Source of the DNA: Bacteroidota bacterium
GTDB taxonomy: Bacteria > Bacteroidota > Bacteroidia > Chitinophagales > Chitinophagaceae
DNA length: 64,000 nt
Assembly (NCBI GenBank): GCA_028875875.1
Contig: JAGWUV010000001.1
Location: 1 to 64,000, forward strand
Direction of reading: 5' to 3'
The notes below the pieces were generated by a model that did no database searches, had not been told where the DNA came from, and was given only the letters and a program-made list of their open reading frames with translations. A program made the position numbers and the translations under genes. The stretch's first letter is position 1. Every line of letters begins with the position of its first letter. This document shows, in pieces, positions 16,937 to 25,460 of the stretch.

Positions 16937-17320
16937 ATGGAAGAGAAGAAGAAATATGATTTGGAAGAACGGCTGATCGACTTTGCAGTAATGATCATAA
17001 AAATCACGGAGTCGATAAACAAAAACCTGGCAGGATCACATTTGGCAGGACAATTAGTGCGGTCGGGTACTTCTCCTGCATTACAATACGGAGAAGCACA
17101 AAGTGCTGAGTCAAGAAATGATTTTATTCATAAGCTGAAAATTTTACTTAAGGAATTAAGAGAAACAAGAGTTGGGTTGAGAATAATTGAGAGGACAGCG
17201 TTAACAGATAAAACAGATTTGATTGGGAAAGCACAAGCAGAGTGTAACGAACTAATATCAATTTTTGTAAAAAGCATTGATACTACGAGAAAAAACAATA
17301 TTAAAGCAAACAGCAAATAA
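16937..17320 (+). CDS. Four-helix-bundle protein (S23/TIGR02436 type) inside the nuo operon
   Basis: 127 residues, all helical. The pattern DLEERLIDFAVMIIKI, then LAGQLVRSGTSPALQYGEA, NDFIHKLKILLKELRET and ALTDKTDLIGKAQAECNEL matches the four-helix-bundle family first met as the 23S rRNA intervening-sequence protein and related to the DGR accessory protein Avd. It is 8 bp behind nuoJ and 38 bp ahead of nuoK. No reverse transcriptase or variable repeat is near, so a DGR is not indicated. The family's role is unclear; an RNA-binding role has been suggested for relatives. Confidence 0.9.
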   Translation: MEEKKKYDLEERLIDFAVMIIKITESINKNLAGSHLAGQLVRSGTSPALQYGEAQSAESRNDFIHKLKILLKELRETRVGLRIIERTALTDKTDLIGKAQAECNELISIFVKSIDTTRKNNIKANSK

Positions 17321-17358
17321 AATTCATTATTCGTCATTCATTATTCAATATTTAAACA

Positions 17359-17673
17359 ATGAGCCCCGTTCCAGTTACCCATATATTATTCGTTAGTACT
17401 GCCCTATTCTTCATCGGCATGTACGGATTATTCACCCGACGGAATATGATCACTATGCTGATGTCTGTTGAGCTGATCCTTAACAGTGTGAACATCAATT
17501 TCGTTGCGTTCAATAAATACCTCTATCCCGGTAAGCTGGATGGTATTTTTTTCAGCCTGTTCATTATAACCATAGCTGCCGCTGAAGCCGCAGTTGCCAT
17601 AGCCATCATTATTAACCTGTACAGAAGCCATCATTCCATTGATGTGGAAGATGCAGGTGAATTAAAATATTAA
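17359..17673 (+). CDS. nuoK: NADH-quinone oxidoreductase subunit K
   Basis: 104 residues, three helices, an Mrp-type antiporter relative. The conserved membrane glutamates are visible in LMSVELILNSVNINFVAF and AAAEAAVAIAIIINLYR. It lies between NuoJ and NuoN in the complex. Preceded by an A/T-rich CATTCATTATTC spacer after the four-helix-bundle gene. Confidence 0.97.
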   Translation: MSPVPVTHILFVSTALFFIGMYGLFTRRNMITMLMSVELILNSVNINFVAFNKYLYPGKLDGIFFSLFIITIAAAEAAVAIAIIINLYRSHHSIDVEDAGELKY

Positions 17674-17707
17674 AGCCTTATCCCTTAAGGAGAAAAAAGT
17701 AGATACA

Positions 17708-19639
17708 ATGAATCATTATTCTTACATAGCATTGATCCCTATTTTGCCGCTGGCCAGTTTTCTTTTGCTGGGCTTATTCGGCAGGAAATATTTCAAAGCG
17801 TATGCGGGTTTACTGGGAACAGCCTCTTTATTAGCCGTTACCGTATTAGCACTCATTACTGCTGGCCAATATTTTTTTGAAGACGGCAAAGTGAATGGCG
17901 TTTATCAAAAGATCATTGCCCTGAAATATACCTGGCTGCAGTTTGCTCCCGGTGTTTCGATTGATATGGGTATTGTGCTCGATCCCATTTCTGTGATGAT
18001 GCTGGTAGTAGTAAGCTTTGTTTCATTGATGGTGCATATATTCAGTTTGGGATACATGAAAGGTGAGGAACGTTTTGCTACGTACTATGCCTTCCTTTCT
18101 CTTTTTACCTTCTCCATGCTGGGTTTGGTTATCGCTACCAATATCTTCCAGATCTATATGTTCTGGGAACTGGTGGGTGTATCTTCTTTCTTACTCATCG
18201 GTTATTATTTTGATAAACCATCGGCGGTGGCTGCTTCTAAAAAAGCATTCATCGTTACACGTTTTGCAGACCTTGGTTTTTTGATTGGAATTTTAATCTT
18301 ATCCTTCCATGCACAAACACTCGATTTTGCTACTTTAATCGAAAGATTAACGGCGCCGCAATCGTCTTATTTCATGAGTATTTCAACTGCCTCTTTCCTA
18401 GGCATCTCTGTACTTACCTGGGGATTGGCGCTGGTGTTCATGGGTGGTGCCGGTAAAAGTGCCATGTTCCCCTTGCACATCTGGTTACCCGATGCGATGG
18501 AAGGCCCAACACCTGTTTCTGCCTTAATCCATGCGGCTACCATGGTGGTGGCTGGTGTGTACCTCGTGGCTCGTTTGTTCCCAATATTTTCTACCAGCGA
18601 AGCAGCTTTGCATTTGGTAACGTATGTGGGTTTATTCTCTGCATTCATTGCAGCAATCATTGCCTGTACGCAAACAGATATTAAAAGAGTATTAGCCTAT
18701 TCCACTATGTCGCAAATTGGTTATATGATGTTTGCATTAGGCGTGGCCAAACAAGGTGGTGAAGAAGGGTTGGGTTATATGGGCTCCATGTTCCACCTGT
18801 TCACACATGCATTCTTCAAATCATTATTGTTCCTCGGTTCCGGTGCCGTGATACATATGGTACATAGTAATGAAATGAAAGACATGGGCGGCTTAAGAAA
18901 ACTGATGCCCATTACACATATTTCCTTTTTAATTGCCTGCCTGGCCATTGCAGGTGTTCCTCCTTTTGCAGGATTCTTTAGTAAGGAAGAAATACTGCTG
19001 GCTGCTTATCATACCAATAAAATGGTATATGCCGTGGGTTTATTCACTTCAGGCTTAACTGCTTTTTACATGTTCCGTTTGTATTACAATATCTTCTGGA
19101 GCAAAGAAGCGCATATACATGGTGAGCATCATGGCGAAGGTACCTTATCAATGAAACTGCCATTGATCATTTTAGGTATTCTTGCTGTTGTTGCCGGATT
19201 TGTTCCTTTCTCTCATTTTGTTACAAGCGATGGTGTAGCACTGGAAACACATATTGATTATGCGTTCTCTGCGTTGCCTGTTGCATTCGGCTTAGCCGGT
19301 ATTGCACTGGCTACTTATTTATATAAAACAGCGAATGATAAACCAGCAGCTATAGCCAACAGTTTGGGCGGTTTATATAAAGCAGCTTATAAAAAGTTTT
19401 ATATAGATGAACTGTATTTATTCATCACCAAAACAATCATTTTTAACCTGATCGGGAGACCGGCTGCCTGGTTTGACAAAAATGTGGTAGATGGATTGAT
19501 GAACGGGCTGGCTGCTTTAACCGCTAAAATTTCGGAGATGATCAAGGGATTACAATCGGGTAAGGTACAAAGCTATGCCTTGTATTTCTTTGGCGGTGTA
19601 TTGGCACTGGCGGCGATGTTCCTTTATTTATGGAAGTAA
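17708..19639 (+). CDS. nuoL: NADH-quinone oxidoreductase subunit L
   Basis: 643 residues, the largest antiporter-like pump subunit. The antiporter core has FWELVGVSSFLLIGYY, KSAMFPLHIWLPDAMEGPTPVSALIHAATMV (abbreviated: positions about 257-287) and ACTQTDIKRVLAYSTMSQIG. The C-terminal third includes the amphipathic lateral helix and a final anchor helix. Located at the distal end of the membrane arm. Confidence 0.97.
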   Translation: MNHYSYIALIPILPLASFLLLGLFGRKYFKAYAGLLGTASLLAVTVLALITAGQYFFEDGKVNGVYQKIIALKYTWLQFAPGVSIDMGIVLDPISVMMLVVVSFVSLMVHIFSLGYMKGEERFATYYAFLSLFTFSMLGLVIATNIFQIYMFWELVGVSSFLLIGYYFDKPSAVAASKKAFIVTRFADLGFLIGILILSFHAQTLDFATLIERLTAPQSSYFMSISTASFLGISVLTWGLALVFMGGAGKSAMFPLHIWLPDAMEGPTPVSALIHAATMVVAGVYLVARLFPIFSTSEAALHLVTYVGLFSAFIAAIIACTQTDIKRVLAYSTMSQIGYMMFALGVAKQGGEEGLGYMGSMFHLFTHAFFKSLLFLGSGAVIHMVHSNEMKDMGGLRKLMPITHISFLIACLAIAGVPPFAGFFSKEEILLAAYHTNKMVYAVGLFTSGLTAFYMFRLYYNIFWSKEAHIHGEHHGEGTLSMKLPLIILGILAVVAGFVPFSHFVTSDGVALETHIDYAFSALPVAFGLAGIALATYLYKTANDKPAAIANSLGGLYKAAYKKFYIDELYLFITKTIIFNLIGRPAAWFDKNVVDGLMNGLAALTAKISEMIKGLQSGKVQSYALYFFGGVLALAAMFLYLWK

Positions 19640-19709
19640 GAGAAGTACGATTCTTACATCCAAAAAAATTTATAACGCATCATTCATAACTTATAACTCA
19701 TCATTCAAT

Positions 19710-21206
19710 ATGAACTTATCTTTTTTGATCCTTATCCCGCTGCTTACGGCCATTGCAATATTGGTTGCAAAAGGCACAAAGCAGGTACGAACAATAGCAT
19801 TAGCAGGATCGGTATTACAGTTAGGCGCTGTACTCAATTTATTCTGGCAATACCACGTTACCCGTGCCAATGGCAACAATGCACAGATGTTGTTTGAAGA
19901 TGACTATACATGGTTCAGTCCTTTGAATATTCACTATCATATCGGTGTTGATGGTATTTCCGTAGCAATGATACTGCTTACCTCTTTGGTGGTAGTGGCA
20001 GGTGTATTGGTTTCGTGGGCACAGGATAAACTGAGCAAAGAATTTTTCTTCCTGCTTATCTTCTTAAGCATGGGTGCTTATGGATTTTTTATTTCACTCG
20101 ACCTATTCACTCTATTCTTCTTCCTGGAAGTAGCAGTAATCCCTAAATTCTTACTGATCGGTATCTGGGGGAGCGGTAAAAAAGAATATAGTGCCATGAA
20201 GCTAGCTTTGATGCTGATGGGGGGTTCCGGTTTTATATTTATTGGGTTGCTGGGATTATATTTCAACACCAATATCAATGGTGCTCATAGTTTCGATCTT
20301 TTACAGATTGCAAAAGTGCCAGTGCCTTTGGCCGTTCAAAAAATATTCTTCCCCTTTGCATTTGCAGGGTTTGGTATTTTCACTGCCTTATTTCCTTTTC
20401 ATACATGGGTGCCCGATGGACACTCTTCTGCACCTACCGCCGCTTCCATGTTCCTGGCAGGTATTTCCATGAAGCTGGGCGGCTATGGTTGTTTGCGTGT
20501 GGCTACTTATTTAATGCCACAGGCGGCACATGAATACCAGTGGATCATCATTTTATTATCCTGTATTGGTATTATTTATGGCGCCTTTGCTACAATGATG
20601 CAGAAGGATCTTAAATATATTAATGCTTACTCTTCCGTGAGTCATACCGGTTTTGTATTGTTCGGTATTGGCATGCTTACGCAAACGGCTATCAATGGTG
20701 CAGTGATGCAAATGGTATCACATGGACTAATGACCGCCCTTTTCTTTGCTGTGATTGGTATGATCTACAGCAGAACGCATACAAGAATGGTTGACCAATT
20801 GGGCGGATTGCTAAAGGTGATTCCTTTTATTTCTACCGTTTTTATGATCGCAGGTTTAACTTCTTTAGGCTTGCCCGGCTTTAGTGGTTTTGTTGCGGAG
20901 ATGACGGTATTTATGGGCTCCTGGCAAAACCCTGATGGATGGTACCGTATTGCTACCATTCTTGCCTGTGCCTCTATTGTTGTAACGGCCGTATATATAC
21001 TAAGAGCAGCAGGTAAAACATTGATGGGGCCTATTACAGATTCGCACTACAATGTTTTAACAGATGCTAACTGGAGTGAGAAACTGGCTTCGGGTTTACT
21101 GATCATTGCCATTGTTGCCATTGGTATTGCACCTTTCTGGTTAACAGATTTAATTGGGCCCGGTACAGAAGCGATCATGAACAAACTGATGGCGGTAACA
21201 CATTAA
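19710..21206 (+). CDS. nuoM: NADH-quinone oxidoreductase subunit M
   Basis: 498 residues from the ATG at 19710 (MNLSFLILIPLLT); the frame is open back to 19575 but that would overlap nuoL and add a non-family leader. Fourteen helices are expected. The proton-channel residues lie in DLFTLFFFLEVAVIPKFLLIG and the LFPFHTWVPDGHSSAPTAA loop. It is placed 70 bp after nuoL in a spacer containing CATTCATAACTTATAACTC-type sequence. Confidence 0.97.
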   Translation: MNLSFLILIPLLTAIAILVAKGTKQVRTIALAGSVLQLGAVLNLFWQYHVTRANGNNAQMLFEDDYTWFSPLNIHYHIGVDGISVAMILLTSLVVVAGVLVSWAQDKLSKEFFFLLIFLSMGAYGFFISLDLFTLFFFLEVAVIPKFLLIGIWGSGKKEYSAMKLALMLMGGSGFIFIGLLGLYFNTNINGAHSFDLLQIAKVPVPLAVQKIFFPFAFAGFGIFTALFPFHTWVPDGHSSAPTAASMFLAGISMKLGGYGCLRVATYLMPQAAHEYQWIIILLSCIGIIYGAFATMMQKDLKYINAYSSVSHTGFVLFGIGMLTQTAINGAVMQMVSHGLMTALFFAVIGMIYSRTHTRMVDQLGGLLKVIPFISTVFMIAGLTSLGLPGFSGFVAEMTVFMGSWQNPDGWYRIATILACASIVVTAVYILRAAGKTLMGPITDSHYNVLTDANWSEKLASGLLIIAIVAIGIAPFWLTDLIGPGTEAIMNKLMAVTH

Positions 21207-21258
21207 CTGATTTGAAGATGCAGAACCATTGTTCTGTATATGATGAAAAAATAAACTT

Positions 21259-22680
21259 ATGCTGAACGATTTTTTAGTACTGATGAAACAGGAGTTAGTG
21301 GTAACACTCATCATTTTTATTCTCCTGTTCATTAAAGTAGGAAGCAAAGAATGGAAGAATGAAAAACTGCTGAACACAGTGAACGTATTGCTGCTGCTGA
21401 ATTTTGCGGCTGGTTGCATAGGTAATGCAGAAGGCAGTTTATTCAACGAAATGTTTATTGGTAATGCTATTACTGCATTAGAGAAAAACATTTTGAACCT
21501 GGGCACCTTCATCATTTCCTTACAGTCTTATGCCTGGCTGAAAAATCATAAGCACGTAGCAGAGTTTTACATGTTACTGTTATCCACCTTACTGGGTATG
21601 TTTTTGATGATCTCTTCCGGCAATCTTTTAATGTTCTACTTAGGGTTGGAATTATCTTCTATTCCTTTGGCAGCATTGGCCAATTTCGATTTAGAGCAGC
21701 GCCGCTCTTCCGAAGCTGCCTTCAAATACATCATCTCCTCTGCCTTTTCATCAGGTTTGCTCTTGTTTGGTATTTCACTGGTTTTCGGAACTACTGGTAC
21801 ACTTGTTTTTTCTGAATTATCTGCTGCACTGAACGGATCTCCTTTACAACTCTTCGCCTTCATTTTATTGATTGCAGGGTTTGCCTTTAAGATATCAGCT
21901 GTTCCTTTTCATTTATGGACCGCAGATGTGTACGAAGGAGCACCGGCATCGGTTACCTCTTATCTTTCGGTAATATCAAAAGGTGCTGTGTTATTTGTTT
22001 TCGTTTCTGTCTTATACAAAGTGTTCAGGCCATTGGCCGAAACATGGTATCATTTACTTTTTGTGGTATCTGCTGCCACCATGATCGTAGGTAATCTTTT
22101 CGCCATCCGGCAAAACAACCTGAAACGCTTCCTTGCCTTCTCCTCCATCGCACAGGTAGGTTTTGTATTGATCGGTATTTCAGGCAGCAGTCAAACAGGA
22201 AGTGCAGCTGTTGTATACTTCATCCTGATCTATGTATTCTCTAACCTTGCAGCGTTTGGTGTGGTTTCTTTAATAAGTGCACTAACCAACAAAGAAACCA
22301 TTGATGATTATAAAGCCCTTTATAAAACCAACCCGCTTTTATCATGGGCGCTCACTATTGCTTTATTCTCGCTGGCAGGCGTTCCCCCAACAGCAGGTTT
22401 CTTTGGTAAGTTCTTTTTGCTGATCGCCGGAACAGGCAAGGGGCTTGTTCTCTCTTATGTATGGATCACTATTGCTGCGCTGAACCTTATCGTTTCTTTT
22501 TACTATTACCTGAAAATAGTGAAAGCTATTTTCATGGATAGCAATACAACACCTATTCAGAGATTACAGATACCAGCTGTTTCTAAACTGGCTTTATTTA
22601 TCTGCCTGGCGGGTATTGTATTAACAGGCTTGTTCAGTTTTGTGTACGAATATATTTATTCGTTGAGTCCTGTTTTTTAA
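21259..22680 (+). CDS. nuoN: NADH-quinone oxidoreductase subunit N
   Basis: 473 residues, 14 helices, third antiporter-like subunit. LLMFYLGLELSSIPLAAL and SAVPFHLWTADVYEGAPASV are the family landmarks, with KRFLAFSSIAQVGFVLIG after the broken helix. Last recognised complex I gene; a small unrelated-looking gene follows after 28 bp. Confidence 0.97.
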   Translation: MLNDFLVLMKQELVVTLIIFILLFIKVGSKEWKNEKLLNTVNVLLLLNFAAGCIGNAEGSLFNEMFIGNAITALEKNILNLGTFIISLQSYAWLKNHKHVAEFYMLLLSTLLGMFLMISSGNLLMFYLGLELSSIPLAALANFDLEQRRSSEAAFKYIISSAFSSGLLLFGISLVFGTTGTLVFSELSAALNGSPLQLFAFILLIAGFAFKISAVPFHLWTADVYEGAPASVTSYLSVISKGAVLFVFVSVLYKVFRPLAETWYHLLFVVSAATMIVGNLFAIRQNNLKRFLAFSSIAQVGFVLIGISGSSQTGSAAVVYFILIYVFSNLAAFGVVSLISALTNKETIDDYKALYKTNPLLSWALTIALFSLAGVPPTAGFFGKFFLLIAGTGKGLVLSYVWITIAALNLIVSFYYYLKIVKAIFMDSNTTPIQRLQIPAVSKLALFICLAGIVLTGLFSFVYEYIYSLSPVF

Positions 22681-22708
22681 ATCATCCGTATCTAACAAAG
22701 TTTGTATT

Positions 22709-23092
22709 ATGGCAATCAATCAAAATCATACAGCAGAAGAGTTGAACGGTATCCGCTGTGCCGTGGTAGAAAAAAATGTTTCGAAGGAAAGAGCTGAGTT
22801 TCTGAAAGACTTACTAAGCTATAATCGTTATGAAGTAGTAGTGGCTGTATCAGCACCTCCAAAGGCAGCACCGGCAAAGCCTGTGGCAGAAGGAGAAACT
22901 CCGCCGCCGCCACCCCCTCCTGCACCAGAAACTTTTACTGTAGGTGTTACAAACCTGATGTTTAATGCCATCAATGCGATCTATGGAAGAACTCTTTTTA
23001 CCCGCAGCGGCCACATTGTTACACCTGCTTACTGGAACCAGCATGATCCTGTAAGCCATGATGAGATACCATATTATGAACAGCCTGCGTAA
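22709..23092 (+). CDS. Hypothetical protein with Pro-rich linker, 3' end of the nuo operon
   Basis: 127 residues that I do not recognise. Residues 1-50 form a mixed alpha/beta unit (GIRCAVVEKNVSKERAEFLK, then YNRYEVVVAV). Residues 51-72 are an Ala/Pro linker with eight consecutive prolines nearby (ETPPPPPPPAPE). Residues 75-127 (VGVTNLMFNAINAIYGRTLF) form a second unit ending in an acidic tail. No signal peptide or transmembrane helix. Its position 28 bp after nuoN and the good start suggest co-expression with complex I, perhaps as an accessory factor, but nothing in the sequence proves it. Confidence 0.72.
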   Translation: MAINQNHTAEELNGIRCAVVEKNVSKERAEFLKDLLSYNRYEVVVAVSAPPKAAPAKPVAEGETPPPPPPPAPETFTVGVTNLMFNAINAIYGRTLFTRSGHIVTPAYWNQHDPVSHDEIPYYEQPA

Positions 23093-23150
23093 ACCCAAGA
23101 ACGTTTACTCATACTCTTAATGAACAACTTTTGGCGCAAGCCCCTGTTAA

Positions 23151-25373
23151 TTATAACCGCAGTAATCCCAACTTATACATCGTACTGATGGGTTTATTAT
23201 CCCAGAACAATTCAAAATCTTCCAATCCGGCGGCCTCATAATCATCCTTTATTTCCTGCAGGGTAAACATCTTTTCATTATATACAGAAAGCCTGGGTAA
23301 CATGGTTGCCAGCCATTCACCCTGCTCTTTGGGTACCTGTAACTTTACAGTTTCTTTTTTTGAATAAAAGAGAAGATTGGCCACTTCCCACTGGTTGCCT
23401 TTTTTACTTTTTGTGATGATTTCTATCGTTGGCGGATGGCCCATATAAATCACTTTCGCATTGCCTTTAAAAGAAAGCATTTCTTCTTCTTTCAAACAAT
23501 TGGCAATATAATCCGGGGCAATGGTTGTTTTGGGTATTTTAAAATCAAACCATTTATGCAAGGGGTCTTCCAAACAGAGGCCATGCATATAATTGAGCAA
23601 TGATTTCTTTAAGCCATAAGCAAAACTTTCATGGTCGGCACCTGTAGGATCGATATGTTCTACATCATTATTCGCAAAAGTGATGGTAACTTCTTTCGCT
23701 TTTTTCACACCATATTTTTCCGGCGCTAATCCAACAGGGCTATGTGCCGTCATGGTAAACTGGTGCCAGAAAGCAGATTGCATCACACCGTTTTGAAACA
23801 ATTGTCTAACCATTTCCAAACTATCAATGGTTTCCTGCGCTGTTTGCGTGGGAAAACCATACATCAGGTACGCATGAACCATGATTCCGGCTTCTGTAAA
23901 GTTGCTGTTTACTTTTGCTACCTGGGCAACGGTGATGCCTTTATGAATCAATTGCAGCAAACGATCACTTGCCACTTCCAATCCGCCCGATACTGCAATA
24001 CAACCCGATGCTTTGAGCAATAAACAAAGGTCTCTTGTAAAGCTTTTCTCAAAACGGATGTTGGCCCACCAACTCACTACTAGTTTTCTTTTAATAATTT
24101 CAAGAGCCAATCCACGCATCAATGCAGGCGGTGCCGCTTCATCCACAAAATGAAAACCGTTCTCTCCCGTTTGAGCAATCATTTCTTCCATCCTGTCGCA
24201 CAATAACGAAGCCTGCAACGGTTCATAGAATTGTATGTAGGGTAAGGAGATATCGCAGAACGTACATTTACCCCAGTAACAACCATGTGCCATTGTGAGT
24301 TTATTCCATCGGCCATTGCTCCATAAGCTATGCATGGGGTTAACGATCTCGATAGCCTGAATGTATCGGTCCAGTAAAAAATCGCTGTAGTCGGGTGTGC
24401 CTACCTGGCCCTGTTTATAATCGGTACATTGTTGATTATTGATGAATACCAACTCATCATTTTGTACTAGGTAGGTCCGTTTCAATTCGTTTACAGTACA
24501 TTTTCCTTCTATCCAGTTCAGCAGTTGTTCAACAGGCGCCTCTCCATCATCCAAAGTGATACAATCAAAAAATTCAAATACTCTTTTATCTTTTAACGAA
24601 CGAAGTTCCGTATTAGCAAAACCGCCGCCCATGGCCACTTTCACCGAAGGATAATTTTTTTTGATGAACTGGCCGCAGCGAAAAGCAGTATATAAATTAC
24701 CGGGGAAGGGAACCGAGAGTGCCACTAATTTAGGTTGCACTTCTTCCATCCTTTGCTCAAGGATATTAAGTAAGATCTTATCCGTATAGGTAAGCGGTTG
24801 TTGTAATGCCGCATACATTTCATCAAAGCTATTCGCACTTCTTCCCAGTTTTTCAGCATAGCGGCTAAAACCAAAATGAGAATCCACACATTCCATGATC
24901 AGATCGCTCAGGTCTTCCAAATACATGGTGGCCAAATGTTTGGCCTTATCCTGTGAGCCCATGGTTCCGAAAGCCCAGTTAAGATCATCCAACTGAGCAA
25001 ACCTTGATGCTTCAGGCAAAAAATCTCTTTTACAGATAAGATGTGCCAGTGTTGGGTTTTTCCCCTGTAAGAACAAGATCACGGCATCAATGGTGTTGAT
25101 GTATTCATCCTGTAAAGCAATTATCCTCGCTGCATTTTCAGAACGTCCATTATTTTCCTGCTGCTGAATATGAGCAAATAACCGCTGCAGTCCTTCTTTA
25201 CAAAACAAAGCCAGCGTTACTTCAATTCCCAAATCAGACTGGAATGCAGAAATATGTTTTGTATTGAGAAAACCCTTTAAATAAGCCGTTGCGGGGTAAG
25301 GCGTATTTAATTGTGTGAATGGCGGTGTGATCAAATAAACAGTTGCACTCAAACGAAAATCTTTAAGCTGCAA
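23151..25373 (-). CDS. B12-binding-type radical SAM protein
   Basis: 740 residues from a TTG start at 25373; the only other codon between it and an upstream in-frame TAA that could serve is ATA, and the N-terminal VYLITPPFTQLNTPYPA is family-typical, so TTG is likely real. Residues about 200-300 look like a cobalamin-binding Rossmann domain (ALSVPFPGNLYTAFRCG, VKVAMGGGFANTE). The radical SAM core (about 365-560) has HGCYWGKCTFCD, a C-x4-C-x2-C rather than C-x3-C-x2-C cluster motif, and GLEVASDRLLQLIHKG. The substrate is unknown. It converges with the nuo operon and is insulated from nifJ by a terminator. Confidence 0.88.
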   Translation of the reverse strand: MQLKDFRLSATVYLITPPFTQLNTPYPATAYLKGFLNTKHISAFQSDLGIEVTLALFCKEGLQRLFAHIQQQENNGRSENAARIIALQDEYINTIDAVILFLQGKNPTLAHLICKRDFLPEASRFAQLDDLNWAFGTMGSQDKAKHLATMYLEDLSDLIMECVDSHFGFSRYAEKLGRSANSFDEMYAALQQPLTYTDKILLNILEQRMEEVQPKLVALSVPFPGNLYTAFRCGQFIKKNYPSVKVAMGGGFANTELRSLKDKRVFEFFDCITLDDGEAPVEQLLNWIEGKCTVNELKRTYLVQNDELVFINNQQCTDYKQGQVGTPDYSDFLLDRYIQAIEIVNPMHSLWSNGRWNKLTMAHGCYWGKCTFCDISLPYIQFYEPLQASLLCDRMEEMIAQTGENGFHFVDEAAPPALMRGLALEIIKRKLVVSWWANIRFEKSFTRDLCLLLKASGCIAVSGGLEVASDRLLQLIHKGITVAQVAKVNSNFTEAGIMVHAYLMYGFPTQTAQETIDSLEMVRQLFQNGVMQSAFWHQFTMTAHSPVGLAPEKYGVKKAKEVTITFANNDVEHIDPTGADHESFAYGLKKSLLNYMHGLCLEDPLHKWFDFKIPKTTIAPDYIANCLKEEEMLSFKGNAKVIYMGHPPTIEIITKSKKGNQWEVANLLFYSKKETVKLQVPKEQGEWLATMLPRLSVYNEKMFTLQEIKDDYEAAGLEDFELFWDNKPISTMYKLGLLRL

Positions 25374-25406
25374 AAGTATTCTTTATTAAATAGTGGTTAC
25401 AAATAA

Positions 25407-25434
25407 AAAAGGAACCTGGGAACAGGCTCCTTTT
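25407..25434 (-). terminator. Intrinsic terminator of nifJ
   Basis: Twelve-position stem with one mismatch (arms 25407-25418 and 25423-25434, 4-nt loop). On the minus strand it is followed by a T-rich run (25406-25401 and beyond), 27 bp past the nifJ stop. It separates nifJ from the radical SAM gene. Confidence 0.85.
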
Positions 25435-25460
25435 CGTTCAAAGATATAGCTATGCAATCA

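Noticed and set aside
16937-17320. Avd-like accessory protein of a diversity-generating retroelement
   Set aside because: No reverse transcriptase, template repeat or variable repeat is found in the window.
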